Source: Bradyrhizobium sp. LTSP849 (GTDB lineage: Bacteria > Pseudomonadota > Alphaproteobacteria > Rhizobiales > Xanthobacteraceae). Taken from it: a stretch of 64,000 nucleotides of DNA. Below are positions 54,390 to 64,000 of the stretch, piece after piece. Positions within the stretch are counted from its first letter, which is position 1. Each line of letters begins with the position of its first letter. Where the stretch lies: contig NZ_JYMR01000053.1 of assembly GCF_000938255.1 (NCBI RefSeq), forward strand, positions 248,001-312,000, given 5' to 3'. The notes beneath the pieces are model-generated. The model had not been told where the DNA came from and ran no database searches. It worked only from the letters and a program-made list of their open reading frames with translations. Made by a program: the position numbers and the translations under genes.

Positions 54390-57300
54390 TCGCGCGCATC
54401 ATCGCCTGGTCGGCACACAACCTGCTGCTGGTGCTGTTCGGCACCGGCTTCGCCGCCGCGGCCGGCCTCTATGCGTTGCTCCATTTGCCGCTGGACGCCA
54501 TTCCCGATCTCTCCGACACCCAGGTCATCGTCTACACCGAATATCAGGGACAGGCGCCGCAGGTGATCGAGGACCAGGTCACCTATCCCCTCACCACCGC
54601 CATGCTGACGGTGCCGAAGTCGAAGGTGGTGCGCGGCTTCTCCTTCTTCGGCGTCTCCTTCGTCTACGTCATCTTCGAGGACGGCACCGACATCTACTGG
54701 GCCCGCTCGCGCGTGCTTGAATTTCTCAATGGCGCCGCCGCGCGGCTCCCCGCCGGCGTCACGCCGACGATCGGCCCGGACGCTACTGGCGTCGGCTGGG
54801 TCTACCAATATGCGGTGATGTCCAAGGAGTTGAATCTTGCGGAGACCAGGACGATCCAGGACTGGAACCTGAAGTTCGCCCTCGCCAGGGCGGAGGGCGT
54901 TGCAGAGATCGCCAGCGTCGGCGGCTTCGTCAGGCAGTACAACGTCATCCTCGATCCGCAGCGCATGCGCGATCTCGGCATCACCATGGCGAAGATGCGC
55001 GACGCCATCCGCGCCAGCAATGCCGACGTCGGCGGCCGCACCGTCGAGCTCTCAGAATTCGAGTATGTCATCCGCGGCAAGGGCTATCTCAAGAGCATCG
55101 ACGATCTCGGCAACATCGTGCTGAAGACCGACAACGGAACGCCGGTCAAGCTGCGCGACGTCGCCCGTGTCGAGCTCGGGCCCGACGAGCGGCGCGGCAT
55201 CGCCGAGCTCAACGGCGAGGGCGAGGTGGCAAGCGGTATCGTGCTCCAGCGCTTCGGCATGAACGCGCTTGACGTCATCGAGAACGTCAAGAAGCGCTTC
55301 AAGGAGATCGCAACCAGCCTGCCGAAATCGGTCGAGATCGTTCCGGTCTACGACCGCTCGAACCTCATCAAGGCTGCGATAGACACGCTCAGGCACACGC
55401 TGCTCGAGGAGAGCATCGTGGTGGCGCTGGTCTGCATCGTGTTCCTGCTCCACGTCCGCAGCGCGCTGGTCGCCATCCTGATGCTCCCGGTCGGCGTGCT
55501 GATGGCCTTCGGGGCGATGAAGCTGCTCGGGATCGGCTCCAACATCATGAGTCTCGGCGGCATCGCGATTGCGATCGGCGCCATGATTGACGCTGCCATC
55601 GTCATGATCGAGAACGCGCACAAGCATCTCGAACGCGCCGGGCCCGGCCGTTCGCGGGTGGCGATCCTGATCGAGGCCGCCACCGAGGTCGGCCCAGCGC
55701 TGTTCTTCAGCCTGCTGATCATCACCGTCTCGTTCATGCCGATCTTCACGCTGGAATCGCAGGAGGGCCGGCTGTTCAGCCCGCTCGCCTTCACCAAGAC
55801 CTTTGCGATGGCGGCGGCGGCGCTGCTGTCGATCACGCTGGTGCCGGCACTGATGGTGATCTTCGTTCGCGGCAAGATCATCCCGGAGCACAAGAACCCG
55901 ATCAACCGCGTCCTGATTTGGGTCTATCGGCCGGTGATCACGGGTGTGCTGCGGGTCAGGATCGTGGTGATCCTGCTCGCGCTCGGCGTGCTCGCCGTCT
56001 CGATCTGGCCCGCGCGCCAGCTTGGGTCCGAGTTCATGCCGAACCTCAACGAAGGCACCCTGCTTTACATGCCGACGACCTTGCCCGGCATCTCCGTGAC
56101 CAAGGCGGCCGAGCTGATGCAGACCCAGGACCGCATCATCCGCACCTTTCCGGAAGTTGCGTCGGTCTACGGCAAGGCCGGTCGTGCGGCCACCGCGACC
56201 GATCCGGCGCCGTCTGAGATGTTTGAGACCATCGTCGACCTCAAGCCGAAGGACGAATGGCGCCCGGGCGTGACGATCGACAGCCTGATCGCCGAGATGG
56301 ACAAGGCGCTCCAGTTTCCCGGCGTCTCCAACGCCTGGACCATGCCGATCAAGGCGCGCATCGACATGCTCTCGACCGGAATCCGCACGCCCGTCGGCGT
56401 CAAGGTCATGGGCCCCGATCTTGCCGGAATCGACAAGCTGGCCCGGCAGATCGAGCAGGTGCTCAAGGCGGTGCCCGGCACCTCCTCGGCCTATGCCGAG
56501 CGGAGCCTCGGCGGCTACTATCTCGAGATCACGCCGGATCGCGAGGCGTTGTCGCGCTACGGCATCATGGTGCAGGACGTTCAGGACACGATCGCCACCG
56601 CGCTCGGCGGCCAGACGGTGACGACGACAGTCGAGGGCCGGCAACGCTTCACCGTCAACATGCGTTATCCCCGCGACCTCCGCGACAATCCCAGGGCGAT
56701 CGCCAGCGACATCCTGGTGCCGATGCCGGGCGGCGGCGCCGTCCCCCTTGGCGAAGTCGCGAGCGTAACACCGGCGCGCGGGCCGACCTCGATCCGGACC
56801 GAGAACGGGCAGCTCGCCACCTACATCTATGTCGACATCCGCGACCGCGACCTTGGCGGCTATGTCGCCGATGCACAGCAAGCTGTGCAGGCGAGCATCC
56901 AATTCCCGCCGGGCTATTATGTGGTCTGGAGCGGACAGTACGAATATCTGGAACGCGCCACGGCGCGCCTGAAGATCGTTGTGCCGGTCACGCTGCTGAT
57001 CATCTTCCTGCTGCTCTATCTCAACTTCCGCTCGGTCACCGAGACCGCGATCGTGATGCTGTCCCTGCCCTTCGCTCTCGTCGGCGGGCTGTGGCTGATG
57101 TGGTGGCTCGGCTTCAACCTCTCGGTCGCAGTCGCCGTCGGCTTCATCGCGCTCGCAGGTGTCGCAGCCGAAACCGGCGTGGTGATGCTGATCTATCTCA
57201 ACCAGGCGCTCTCCGAGGCCAAGGCGCGCTGCGCGTGCGCAGGCCGCGCCCTGACCCGCGACGATCTCGACACCGCCATCATGGAAGGCGCCGTCGAACG

Positions 57301-57544
57301 CGTCCGTCCGAAGATGATGACGGTGGTTGCGATCATGGCCGGCCTGCTCCCGATCATGTGGAGCAGCGGAACGGGATCGGAGATCATGCAGCGCATTGCC
57401 GTACCCATGATCGGCGGCATGATCTCGTCGACGCTGCTGACGCTGATCGTGATTCCCGCGATCTTCGGGCTGGTGAAGGGCTTTGGGTTGCGTTCGGGCG
57501 ATGGGGCAGTCACGCCCGAGACGATTTCGGAGGCTACCGAATGA
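54386..57544 (+). CDS. cusA: RND efflux pump, CusA-like (copper/silver)
   Basis: A 1052-residue, 12-helix heavy-metal RND transporter. The transmembrane proton-relay region has IAIAIGAMIDAAIVMIENAH (about residue 391). Three Met lie where E. coli CusA has its Cu(I)/Ag(I) triad: YMPTTLPGIS (about 562), SEMFETIVDL (about 610) and IDMLSTGIRT (about 660). This marks it as the monovalent-metal type. No outer-membrane factor gene lies directly with cusBA; the CzcC-type gene 0.6 kb downstream may serve both pumps. Confidence 0.93.
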   Translation: MIARIIAWSAHNLLLVLFGTGFAAAAGLYALLHLPLDAIPDLSDTQVIVYTEYQGQAPQVIEDQVTYPLTTAMLTVPKSKVVRGFSFFGVSFVYVIFEDGTDIYWARSRVLEFLNGAAARLPAGVTPTIGPDATGVGWVYQYAVMSKELNLAETRTIQDWNLKFALARAEGVAEIASVGGFVRQYNVILDPQRMRDLGITMAKMRDAIRASNADVGGRTVELSEFEYVIRGKGYLKSIDDLGNIVLKTDNGTPVKLRDVARVELGPDERRGIAELNGEGEVASGIVLQRFGMNALDVIENVKKRFKEIATSLPKSVEIVPVYDRSNLIKAAIDTLRHTLLEESIVVALVCIVFLLHVRSALVAILMLPVGVLMAFGAMKLLGIGSNIMSLGGIAIAIGAMIDAAIVMIENAHKHLERAGPGRSRVAILIEAATEVGPALFFSLLIITVSFMPIFTLESQEGRLFSPLAFTKTFAMAAAALLSITLVPALMVIFVRGKIIPEHKNPINRVLIWVYRPVITGVLRVRIVVILLALGVLAVSIWPARQLGSEFMPNLNEGTLLYMPTTLPGISVTKAAELMQTQDRIIRTFPEVASVYGKAGRAATATDPAPSEMFETIVDLKPKDEWRPGVTIDSLIAEMDKALQFPGVSNAWTMPIKARIDMLSTGIRTPVGVKVMGPDLAGIDKLARQIEQVLKAVPGTSSAYAERSLGGYYLEITPDREALSRYGIMVQDVQDTIATALGGQTVTTTVEGRQRFTVNMRYPRDLRDNPRAIASDILVPMPGGGAVPLGEVASVTPARGPTSIRTENGQLATYIYVDIRDRDLGGYVADAQQAVQASIQFPPGYYVVWSGQYEYLERATARLKIVVPVTLLIIFLLLYLNFRSVTETAIVMLSLPFALVGGLWLMWWLGFNLSVAVAVGFIALAGVAAETGVVMLIYLNQALSEAKARCACAGRALTRDDLDTAIMEGAVERVRPKMMTVVAIMAGLLPIMWSSGTGSEIMQRIAVPMIGGMISSTLLTLIVIPAIFGLVKGFGLRSGDGAVTPETISEATE

Positions 57545-57690
57545 GCTTATAGGCCCTGCATGTTGCGGGCCGGAGGCAGTCGCATGACCACGCGCGGCTG
57601 CGACGATGAGTTCCGCACACGTAACATTATTGCAGATCGACACAGTTCCGGGTCCCATGCTACGAACCGGCACGCAACGAGAGTGACTTC

Positions 57691-58062
57691 GTGACTGCGA
57701 TCCGCCGCCCGTTCCGACTGTTTCGCCTGCGCAACCGGCGCGGGCTGTTGGCTGCGTGCCTCGCAATCACCTATCTGCTGTCGGGCGTATTACATACCTG
57801 CCAATGCCTGGACGTGACCAATCCGTTCGGCCAGTTGGAGATCGCTGCGGCGTCTGGGCCGTCTTCTGGAGATGCAGACAGTTCAGATAGCAAGACGCTG
57901 GCGGCCCATCACTGCCATGGCTGTTTCTCGGTGGTCTTCGCGCAACTACTGCTGCCTGACGCAATGTCGGAGCTTGTCGCCGCGTCGAATCCGCCTCGCC
58001 TGACAGTGCTTGCGGGGGTCGTGCCCGATACTGACTCCCCGCCTCCCAAACGTCTGACCTGA
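57691..58062 (+). CDS. Cys/His-containing exported protein between the two RND pumps
   Basis: A 123-residue protein starting at GTG 57691. Basic N-terminus, signal or anchor helix (GLLAACLAITYLLSGVL), then HTCQCLD close to the membrane and AAHHCHGCFSVVFAQL in the middle. The Cys/His spacing suggests a metal site. It resembles the DUF2946-type group loosely. It lies in the gap between cusA and czcC. Confidence 0.62.
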   Translation: MTAIRRPFRLFRLRNRRGLLAACLAITYLLSGVLHTCQCLDVTNPFGQLEIAAASGPSSGDADSSDSKTLAAHHCHGCFSVVFAQLLLPDAMSELVAASNPPRLTVLAGVVPDTDSPPPKRLT

Positions 58063-58117
58063 ACGGATCAACCGGGCGCCGCGTGCGCCCATCGATTCTC
58101 CTTCACAGGTCCTACTC

Positions 58118-59392
58118 ATGTTTTGCAGGCGAACAGCCGCGCGCATGGCGTGCGCGATGGCTATTCTCATCAGCCCATCCTTTGCGCTGCCGTCCGAAGC
58201 CCAGACACTGACCATGCGCGCTGCGCTCGCGCGCGCGCTGGCCGCAAGCCCGCGGCTGACGGCGGCGGAGCGCGACGTCGGCATCGCCACGGGCCAGCGC
58301 ATCCAGGCCGGCGCGCTGCTCAATCCGGAACTGTCCTACGAGCAGGACAATTCGCTCGGCTCCGGCATCTATCGCGGCACCAGATCGGCCGAGACCACGC
58401 TCCAGATCAGCCAGGCCTTTGAGCTGTTCGGCAAGCGCGACGCCCGGATCGCCGCAGGCGCGGCCGGCATCGAAGTCGCCGCGATCCAGCGCAAGGCGAT
58501 CCGGCTCGAAGTGCTGTCGGAGACAGCGATTGCCTTCCTGAGCGTGCTCGGTGCGCAGCGGCGCATCCAGATCTTCGACGAGCAGATCACCGCGATCGAC
58601 CGGCTGACGCCGCTGCTGCGCCGCCGCGTCGAGGCTGGCGCCTCCTCGCCGGCCGAAACCGGCCGCGCCGAGGTCGCCTCTGCGCTGGTGAAAGCCGACC
58701 GCGAGCGCTTCAAGGCAACGCTCGCCAGCGCCCGGCGCGAGCTTGCGGTGCTGATGGGCGAGCCCACGCCGAAATTCGGCGAGGTGTCTGGCCGGCTCGA
58801 CACCACGGGACGGCCGCCGACGTTCCAATCGGTGGTCGCCGCCATCGATGCCAATCCGCAATTGGTGCGCTGGACCGCCGTCTATGCCCAGCGCAATGCC
58901 GAGATGCTGCTTGCGCGGCTCAAGCCTTATCCTGACGTTCGGATCGCCGCCGGCTGGCGCCATTTCAACGAGACCAATGACGACGCGGTGCGCCTCACCG
59001 TCTCGGTCCCAATTCCCGTGTTCGACCAGAACCAGGGCAACATCCTCTCGGCGCAGGAGAGCCTCGCCAAGACCAGGGCCGAGCGCGAGGCCAACCGCAA
59101 CACGCTGATCGTGGTCGCCGGCCGTGCCTACGACTCGCTCCAGGGCTCGCTGCGTGAGCTTGCCGTGCTGCGCGAGATCGCGATCCCCAAGGCGGCTGAA
59201 GCTGCGGACGCGATCTCGCAAGGCTACGGCCAGGGCCGTTTCACGCTGCTCGAAGTGCTCGACGCCCAGGCGAGCGTCGCGCAAGCGCGTCTGCGCGAGC
59301 AGGAGGCGCTGCAAAACTTTCACGCGGGCGTTGCGACCATTGAGGGCCTCGTCGGCAATCCCTTCTCGCTCGCCCGGGAGAGCGCACGATGA
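58118..59392 (+). CDS. czcC: Outer-membrane efflux protein, CzcC/TolC family
   Basis: A 424-residue protein with a signal peptide (cleavage near SEA-QT) and two TolC-type repeats rich in coiled coil (LTAAERDVGIATGQRIQAGA, then VSVPIPVFDQNQGNILSAQE). The latter is the hallmark of heavy-metal outer-membrane factors. It forms the exit duct. Its stop codon overlaps the next start (ATGA). Confidence 0.9.
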   Translation: MFCRRTAARMACAMAILISPSFALPSEAQTLTMRAALARALAASPRLTAAERDVGIATGQRIQAGALLNPELSYEQDNSLGSGIYRGTRSAETTLQISQAFELFGKRDARIAAGAAGIEVAAIQRKAIRLEVLSETAIAFLSVLGAQRRIQIFDEQITAIDRLTPLLRRRVEAGASSPAETGRAEVASALVKADRERFKATLASARRELAVLMGEPTPKFGEVSGRLDTTGRPPTFQSVVAAIDANPQLVRWTAVYAQRNAEMLLARLKPYPDVRIAAGWRHFNETNDDAVRLTVSVPIPVFDQNQGNILSAQESLAKTRAEREANRNTLIVVAGRAYDSLQGSLRELAVLREIAIPKAAEAADAISQGYGQGRFTLLEVLDAQASVAQARLREQEALQNFHAGVATIEGLVGNPFSLARESAR

Positions 59393-60366
59393 AGGCATCC
59401 TCCACCATCGTCGTGGCAGTCATCGCCGCCGCGTTCGGCGCTTACGGCTATTCCCTGCTCGCACCGGCCACGGTCGCGCCCGCCCAGCAGGCCGCGGACA
59501 AGAAGCCGGACAAGCCGAATGACCATGTCGAGCAGGACGAACACGGGGCAGACCGAATCCGGATCAGCGACGTCAAGCTCGCTGCCGCCGGCATCGCGTT
59601 GGCCGAGGCGGAGAGCGTCACGCTGAACGACACGCTCGCCTTCAACGGCATTTTGCGCGCCAACCAGGAGGCCGTGGTGCAGGTGACGCCGCGCTTTTCC
59701 GGCGTTGCCAAATCGATCCTGAGGCGTATCGGCGACAACGTCGGCAAGGGCGATCTGCTCGCCTCGATCGAGAGCAACCAGAGCCTGACCGCCTATGACC
59801 TCAAGGCGCCGATCGGCGGCACCATCATCGAGCGCCAGATTTCGCTCGGCGAATACGTTTCCGAACAGAAGCCAGCCTTCGTCGTTGCCGACCTCTCGAC
59901 CATCTGGGTCGATCTGTCGATCTACCGGCAGGACCTGAGGCGCGTTCGCCTGGGCGACGAGGTGCTGATCGACCCAGACGATGGCCGCGGCGAGATCAAG
60001 GGAGCGATTTCCTATATCGCCCCCGTGGGCTCGAGCGAGACCCAGACCGCGCTCGCGCGTGTCGTGCTGCCCAACACGGACGGAAGGCTCCGTCCGGGCC
60101 TGTTCGCGACCGCGCGACTTGTACTCGGAAAGCGCACCGTTGCAGTGGCGGTACGCACAGGGGCGATCCAGATGCTGGAGAACAAGACCGTCGTATTCGT
60201 CCGCGAAGACGACGACAAGATCGAGGCCCGCCCCGTCGAGCTCGGCGAATCCGATTCGAAGTTCGTGGAGATCCGTGCAGGCCTCTCAGTCGGCGAACGC
60301 TACGTCGCCGAGAACAGCTTCGTCGTGAAGGCGGAGATGGGCAAGGGAGACGCCGATCATGATTGA
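59389..60366 (+). CDS. czcB: RND efflux periplasmic adaptor, CzcB-like
   Basis: A 325-residue membrane-fusion protein with an N-terminal anchor, a Lys/Asp/His-rich linker (DKKPDKPNDHVEQDEHGADR), and the lipoyl and beta-barrel domains (VVQVTPRFSGVAKSILRRIG, LKAPIGGTIIERQISLGEYV, VADLSTIWVDLSIYRQDLRR). It overlaps czcA by 8 bases. Confidence 0.9.
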   Translation: MKASSTIVVAVIAAAFGAYGYSLLAPATVAPAQQAADKKPDKPNDHVEQDEHGADRIRISDVKLAAAGIALAEAESVTLNDTLAFNGILRANQEAVVQVTPRFSGVAKSILRRIGDNVGKGDLLASIESNQSLTAYDLKAPIGGTIIERQISLGEYVSEQKPAFVVADLSTIWVDLSIYRQDLRRVRLGDEVLIDPDDGRGEIKGAISYIAPVGSSETQTALARVVLPNTDGRLRPGLFATARLVLGKRTVAVAVRTGAIQMLENKTVVFVREDDDKIEARPVELGESDSKFVEIRAGLSVGERYVAENSFVVKAEMGKGDADHD

Positions 60367-63300
60367 TGCTCTCCTCTCTTTCTCAATCCGCCAGCGTTGG
60401 CTGGTGATCCTCATCGTGCTCGCGGTCGGCGCTTTCGGCGCCTGGAACTTCACGCGGCTGCCGATCGACGCCGTGCCTGATGTCACCAACGTGCAGGTCC
60501 AGATCAACACGCGTGCGCCCGGCCTGTCGCCGCTCGAATCCGAGCAGCGCATCACCTTCCCGATCGAGACCGCGATGGGCGGCCTGCCCAGGCTCGACTA
60601 CACCCGCTCGATCTCGCGCTACGGCCTGAGCCAGGTCACCGTCGTGTTCCAGGACGGCACCGATATCTATTTCGCACGCCAGCTCGTCAACGAGCGCATC
60701 CAGCAGGCGCGCGACCAGTTGCCCGCCGGCGTCGTGGTCGCGATGGGTCCGATCTCGACCGGTCTCGGCGAGATCTACGTCTACTCGGTCGAAGCCAAAC
60801 CAGGCGCGAAATCGCCGACCGGCCTCGAGTTCACGCCGACGGAACTACGCACCATCCAGGACTGGATCATCAAGCCGCAACTGCGCACCATTCCCGGCGT
60901 GATCGAAGTCAACTCGATCGGCGGCTATGAGCGGCAAATTCACGTGCTGCCGATCCCCGGCCGGCTGATGGCCTACCGCCTCGGCTTCCGCGACATCATG
61001 ACAGCGCTGACCGCCAATAACGCCAATGTTGGCGCCGGCTATATCGAGCGCAACGGCGAGCAGTATCTCGTCCGCGCCCCCGGCCAGGTCGCCAATATCG
61101 ACGAGATCAAGGACATCGTGATCGGCTCACGCGGCGGCGTGCCGGTGCGTATCCGTGACGTCGCCGACGTGCAGGAGGGACACGAGCTCCGCATGGGCGC
61201 GGCGTCGGCCAACGGCAAGGAGACGGTGCTCGGCACCACCATGCTGCTGATCGGCGAGAACAGCCGCACCGTGGCCCAGCGCGTGGCGGCGCGACTCAAC
61301 GAGATCGCGAAATCGCTGCCCGAGGGTGTGGTCGCGCGCGCGGTCTACGACCGCACGCATCTGGTGGAGGCGACCATCCAGACCGTCGAAAAGAACCTCG
61401 TCGAAGGCGCAGCACTGGTGATCGCAGTCCTGTTCCTGATCCTCGGCAACATCCGCGCTGCGCTGATTACCACCTGCGTCATTCCCCTCTCGATGTTGTT
61501 TACGATATCAGGCATGGTCGAAAGCAAGGTCAGCGCCAATTTGATGAGTCTCGGCGCGATCGACTTCGGCATCATTGTCGACGGCGCGGTCATCATCGTC
61601 GAGAATTGCCTGCGGCTGCTCGCCGCCGAGCAGCACCGGCGCGGCCGGCTGCTCTCGCTGGAGGAACGGCTCCAGACCGTTCGCGCGGGCGCCAGCGAGG
61701 TGATCCAGCCGAGCCTGTTCGGCACGCTCATCATCGCCGTGGTCTATCTGCCGGTCCTGACCCTGACCGGCACCGAAGGCAAGATGTTCACGCCGATGGC
61801 ACTCACCGTGCTGATGGCGCTCGCCGGCGCAGCGCTGCTGTCCGTGACTTTCGTTCCGGCCGCGATCGCGATCTTCGTCACCGGCAAGGTCTCGGAGACC
61901 GAGAACATCTTCATGCGGGCGGCCAGGCGGCTCTACGTGCCGCTGCTCGACCGCACCATCCGCTACCGCCGGAGCGTGGTGTTCGGCGCCGTCCTCATCG
62001 TCGCCGGCAGCCTGTTCGCAGCAACACGCATGGGCGGCGAATTCATCCCGAGCCTCGACGAAGGCGACATCACCATCGAGACCATCCGGATTCCCGGCAC
62101 CAGCCTGACCCAGAGCGCCGACATGCAGATCCGGCTGGAGAAGGCGGTCAAGCAGGTTCCGGAGGTGGCGACGATCTTCTCCAAGATGGGCACCGCCGAG
62201 ATCGCCAACGATCCGATGCCGCCGAATGTGGCCGACACCTTTGTGACGTTGAAGCCGCGTGAGGAATGGCCCGACCCGAAGAAGCCAAAGGACGAGGTGA
62301 TCGAAGACATCGAGCGTGCCGCCAACACCCTGCCCGGCACGGCCTATGGCATGACCCAGCCGATCCAGATGCGCTTTAACGAGCTCATCGCCGGCATCCG
62401 CAGCGACGTCGGCGTCAAGATCTTCGGCGACGATCTCGAATTGCTCGCGGGCATCGCGCAGCAGGTCAACGGCGTCGTGCGCGGCATCGAGGGCGCCGCT
62501 GACGTCAAGACCGAGCAGATTGCGGGCCTGCCGATCCTCACCGTCAAGCTCGACCGCCAGGCGCTGTCGCGCTACGGCCTCAGCCTCAGCGAGGTGCAAA
62601 ACCTGGTCGAGATCGCGATCGGCGGCAAGCCGGCCGGAAAGCTGTTCGAGGGCGACCGCCGCTTCGACATCGTGGTGCGTTTGCCGGAAAGCCTTCGGGC
62701 CAACCCGGACGCGATCAAATCGCTGCCGATCCCCCTGCCGCCGGGCGAGGATGTTGCGGCCGTCACGAAGACCGCGTGGCCGGGTGCGTCGGGCACGGCG
62801 CTCCGCTACGTCCCGCTGTCCTCCGTTGCGACGATCGAGATCGCGCCCGGCCCCAACCAGATCAGCCGCGAGAACGGCAAGCGGCGCGTGGTGGTGATGG
62901 CGAACGTCCGTGGGCGCGACCTGCGTTCCTTCGTCGCCGAGACGCAAGCCGCCGTCGCGGAGAAGGTCAAGCTGCCGCCGGGCTACTGGATCGGCTGGGG
63001 CGGCCAGTTCGAGCAACTGGTCTCCGCGACCAAGCGGTTGACAATCGTCGTACCGGTGGCGCTCGCGCTGGTGTTTCTGCTGCTGTTCATGGGCATGGGA
63101 TCGGCGGCGGATGCGGCTCTGGTGTTCTCCGGCGTGCCGCTGGCCTTGACCGGCGGCGTCGCAGCGCTGCTGCTGCGCGGCATCCCGCTGTCGATCAGCG
63201 CCGGTGTCGGCTTCATCGCGCTGTCGGGCGTTGCCGTGCTCAACGGCCTCGTCATCATCGCCTTCATCGAGCGGCTGCGCAGCGAGGGGCGGCCCGTTGC

Positions 63301-63571
63301 CGATGCCGTGCGCGAGGGCGCGTTGACGCGGCTGCGGCCGGTGCTGATGACCGCACTGGTCGCCTCCCTCGGCTTCGTGCCGATGGCGCTCGCGACCGGC
63401 GCCGGCGCCGAGGTACAGCGGCCGCTCGCGACCGTCGTGATCGGCGGCATCATCTCCTCGACGGTGCTGACGCTGCTGGTGCTGCCGGCGCTCTACGTGC
63501 TGTTCCGACGTGACGGCGCGCGCGAAACGCCTACAATGGCGCCTGATTTGGCAGCTTCCGGGGAGCGATAG
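60359..63571 (+). CDS. czcA: RND efflux pump, CzcA-like (divalent cations)
   Basis: A 1070-residue heavy-metal RND transporter. The divalent-type motif DFGIIVDGAVIIVEN lies in helix 4 (about residue 400), with both Asp and the Glu of the CzcA proton/cation relay. FSKMGTAEIANDPMPPNVAD and GTAYGMTQPIQMRFNELIAG replace the CusA Met triad. It should export Co, Zn, Cd or Ni with CzcB and CzcC. Standard length, complete. Confidence 0.93.
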   Translation: MIDALLSFSIRQRWLVILIVLAVGAFGAWNFTRLPIDAVPDVTNVQVQINTRAPGLSPLESEQRITFPIETAMGGLPRLDYTRSISRYGLSQVTVVFQDGTDIYFARQLVNERIQQARDQLPAGVVVAMGPISTGLGEIYVYSVEAKPGAKSPTGLEFTPTELRTIQDWIIKPQLRTIPGVIEVNSIGGYERQIHVLPIPGRLMAYRLGFRDIMTALTANNANVGAGYIERNGEQYLVRAPGQVANIDEIKDIVIGSRGGVPVRIRDVADVQEGHELRMGAASANGKETVLGTTMLLIGENSRTVAQRVAARLNEIAKSLPEGVVARAVYDRTHLVEATIQTVEKNLVEGAALVIAVLFLILGNIRAALITTCVIPLSMLFTISGMVESKVSANLMSLGAIDFGIIVDGAVIIVENCLRLLAAEQHRRGRLLSLEERLQTVRAGASEVIQPSLFGTLIIAVVYLPVLTLTGTEGKMFTPMALTVLMALAGAALLSVTFVPAAIAIFVTGKVSETENIFMRAARRLYVPLLDRTIRYRRSVVFGAVLIVAGSLFAATRMGGEFIPSLDEGDITIETIRIPGTSLTQSADMQIRLEKAVKQVPEVATIFSKMGTAEIANDPMPPNVADTFVTLKPREEWPDPKKPKDEVIEDIERAANTLPGTAYGMTQPIQMRFNELIAGIRSDVGVKIFGDDLELLAGIAQQVNGVVRGIEGAADVKTEQIAGLPILTVKLDRQALSRYGLSLSEVQNLVEIAIGGKPAGKLFEGDRRFDIVVRLPESLRANPDAIKSLPIPLPPGEDVAAVTKTAWPGASGTALRYVPLSSVATIEIAPGPNQISRENGKRRVVVMANVRGRDLRSFVAETQAAVAEKVKLPPGYWIGWGGQFEQLVSATKRLTIVVPVALALVFLLLFMGMGSAADAALVFSGVPLALTGGVAALLLRGIPLSISAGVGFIALSGVAVLNGLVIIAFIERLRSEGRPVADAVREGALTRLRPVLMTALVASLGFVPMALATGAGAEVQRPLATVVIGGIISSTVLTLLVLPALYVLFRRDGARETPTMAPDLAASGER

Positions 63572-63573
63572 AA

Positions 63574-64000
63574 TTGGGCAGCCACGACCATCACGGTCAT
63601 GACCATGCCGACCACGCGCATGATCATAGTCACGACCACAGTCATGGTCATGGTTCTGGCCACGCGCATGTCCATGCGCCCGCCAGTTTCGGCAAGGCGT
63701 TCGCGATCGGCATTACGCTCAACACCGCACTGGTCGTGGCGGAAGCCGTTTACGGCTATCTCGGCAACTCCACCGCGCTGCTGGCGGACGCCGGCCATAA
63801 TCTCAGCGACGTGCTCGGCCTGATCGTGGCCTGGGGCGCATCGATCGCGGCCCGGCGCGCGCCAAGCGGCCGCTTCACCTATGGCCTGCGCGCCTCCACC
63901 ATTTTGGCGGCGCTGGCCAACGCGGTGTTCCTGCTGGTCGCGACCGGCGCGATCGGCTGGGAAGCGATCCTGCGCCTGCGCGAGCCGGAGCCGATCGCGG
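63574..64000 (+). CDS. Cation diffusion facilitator (CzcD/ZitB type), N-terminal part, cut by the window end
   Basis: The frame begins at TTG 63574, two bases after the czcA stop codon with GGGGAGC upstream; no ATG is available. The first 35 residues are extremely His/Asp-rich (SHDHHGHDHADHAHDHSHDH and on), then helix 1, and helix 2 with NSTALLADAGHNLSDVLGL, the CDF zinc site HNLSD motif. The family exports Zn, Co or Cd from cytoplasm to periplasm in exchange for protons. About 142 residues are in the window. Confidence 0.9.
   Translation, partial: MGSHDHHGHDHADHAHDHSHDHSHGHGSGHAHVHAPASFGKAFAIGITLNTALVVAEAVYGYLGNSTALLADAGHNLSDVLGLIVAWGASIAARRAPSGRFTYGLRASTILAALANAVFLLVATGAIGWEAILRLREPEPIA

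Noticed and set aside
55052..57766. A 904-residue minus-strand open frame opposite cusA
   Set aside because: It lies antisense to an intact RND pump gene and has no domain pattern of its own.

Overview
The window is GC-rich, gene-dense DNA that reads as the chromosome of a Bradyrhizobium-type alphaproteobacterium (Rhizobiales). The evidence is the gene order of a full 14-subunit nuo operon followed by birA and a ribonuclease J gene, FixK/FNR-type boxes, an EcfG-type (GGAAC-N16-CGTT) general-stress promoter, an NdvC-like beta-glucan protein, and AAGCATGATC-type palindromic intergenic repeats. The assignment rests on recognition of protein families and motifs; no database search was possible.

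Left part (1-10.8 kb). The window opens inside a TonB-dependent receptor gene (minus strand) preceded by a DUF2946-type Cys-containing protein. Next come an orphan intrinsic terminator, a globin gene broken by a one-base frameshift, and a three-gene sugar ABC importer (Tat-exported binding protein, RbsA-type double ATPase, permease). Positions 6.1-9.0 kb are loosely packed. They hold small secreted or membrane proteins, at least three FixK/FNR-type boxes, three membrane micro-ORFs of 29-37 codons, and a small gene with an in-frame TGA. An NdvC-like protein (GH17 domain plus membrane segments) closes this part.

Middle part (10.8-37 kb, nearly all minus strand). A peptide/nickel-type ABC importer (dppABCDF order) is followed upstream by 5-methylthioribose kinase (mtnK), small membrane proteins, methylmalonyl-CoA epimerase, RNase J, BirA and the respiratory complex I operon nuoA-N. 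The nuo operon carries two extra genes: an FkbM-family methyltransferase between nuoD and nuoE, and a 68-residue membrane protein between nuoE and nuoF. Two inverted copies of a palindromic repeat flank the mce region.

Positions 37-50 kb. An iron-siderophore module (TonB receptor, PepSY membrane protein, small membrane protein) comes first. A MarR regulator diverges from a Rieske oxygenase and an MFS transporter. Then come a TPR/O-GlcNAc-transferase-like protein, tRNA-Asp(GTC), an HU protein, peptidase T, a GDCCVxC-domain protein and a SAM methyltransferase.

Right part (50-64 kb). A metal-resistance island. Two duplicated Cys/Met-containing exported proteins flank an ECF sigma factor. They are followed by a YtkA/FixH-like protein, a CusB-CusA copper/silver-type RND pump, another Cys/His-containing exported protein, a CzcC-CzcB-CzcA RND pump, and a His-rich CDF transporter cut by the window end. 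An EcfG-type promoter followed within about 75 bases by an intrinsic terminator precedes the island and may make a small RNA or an attenuated leader.
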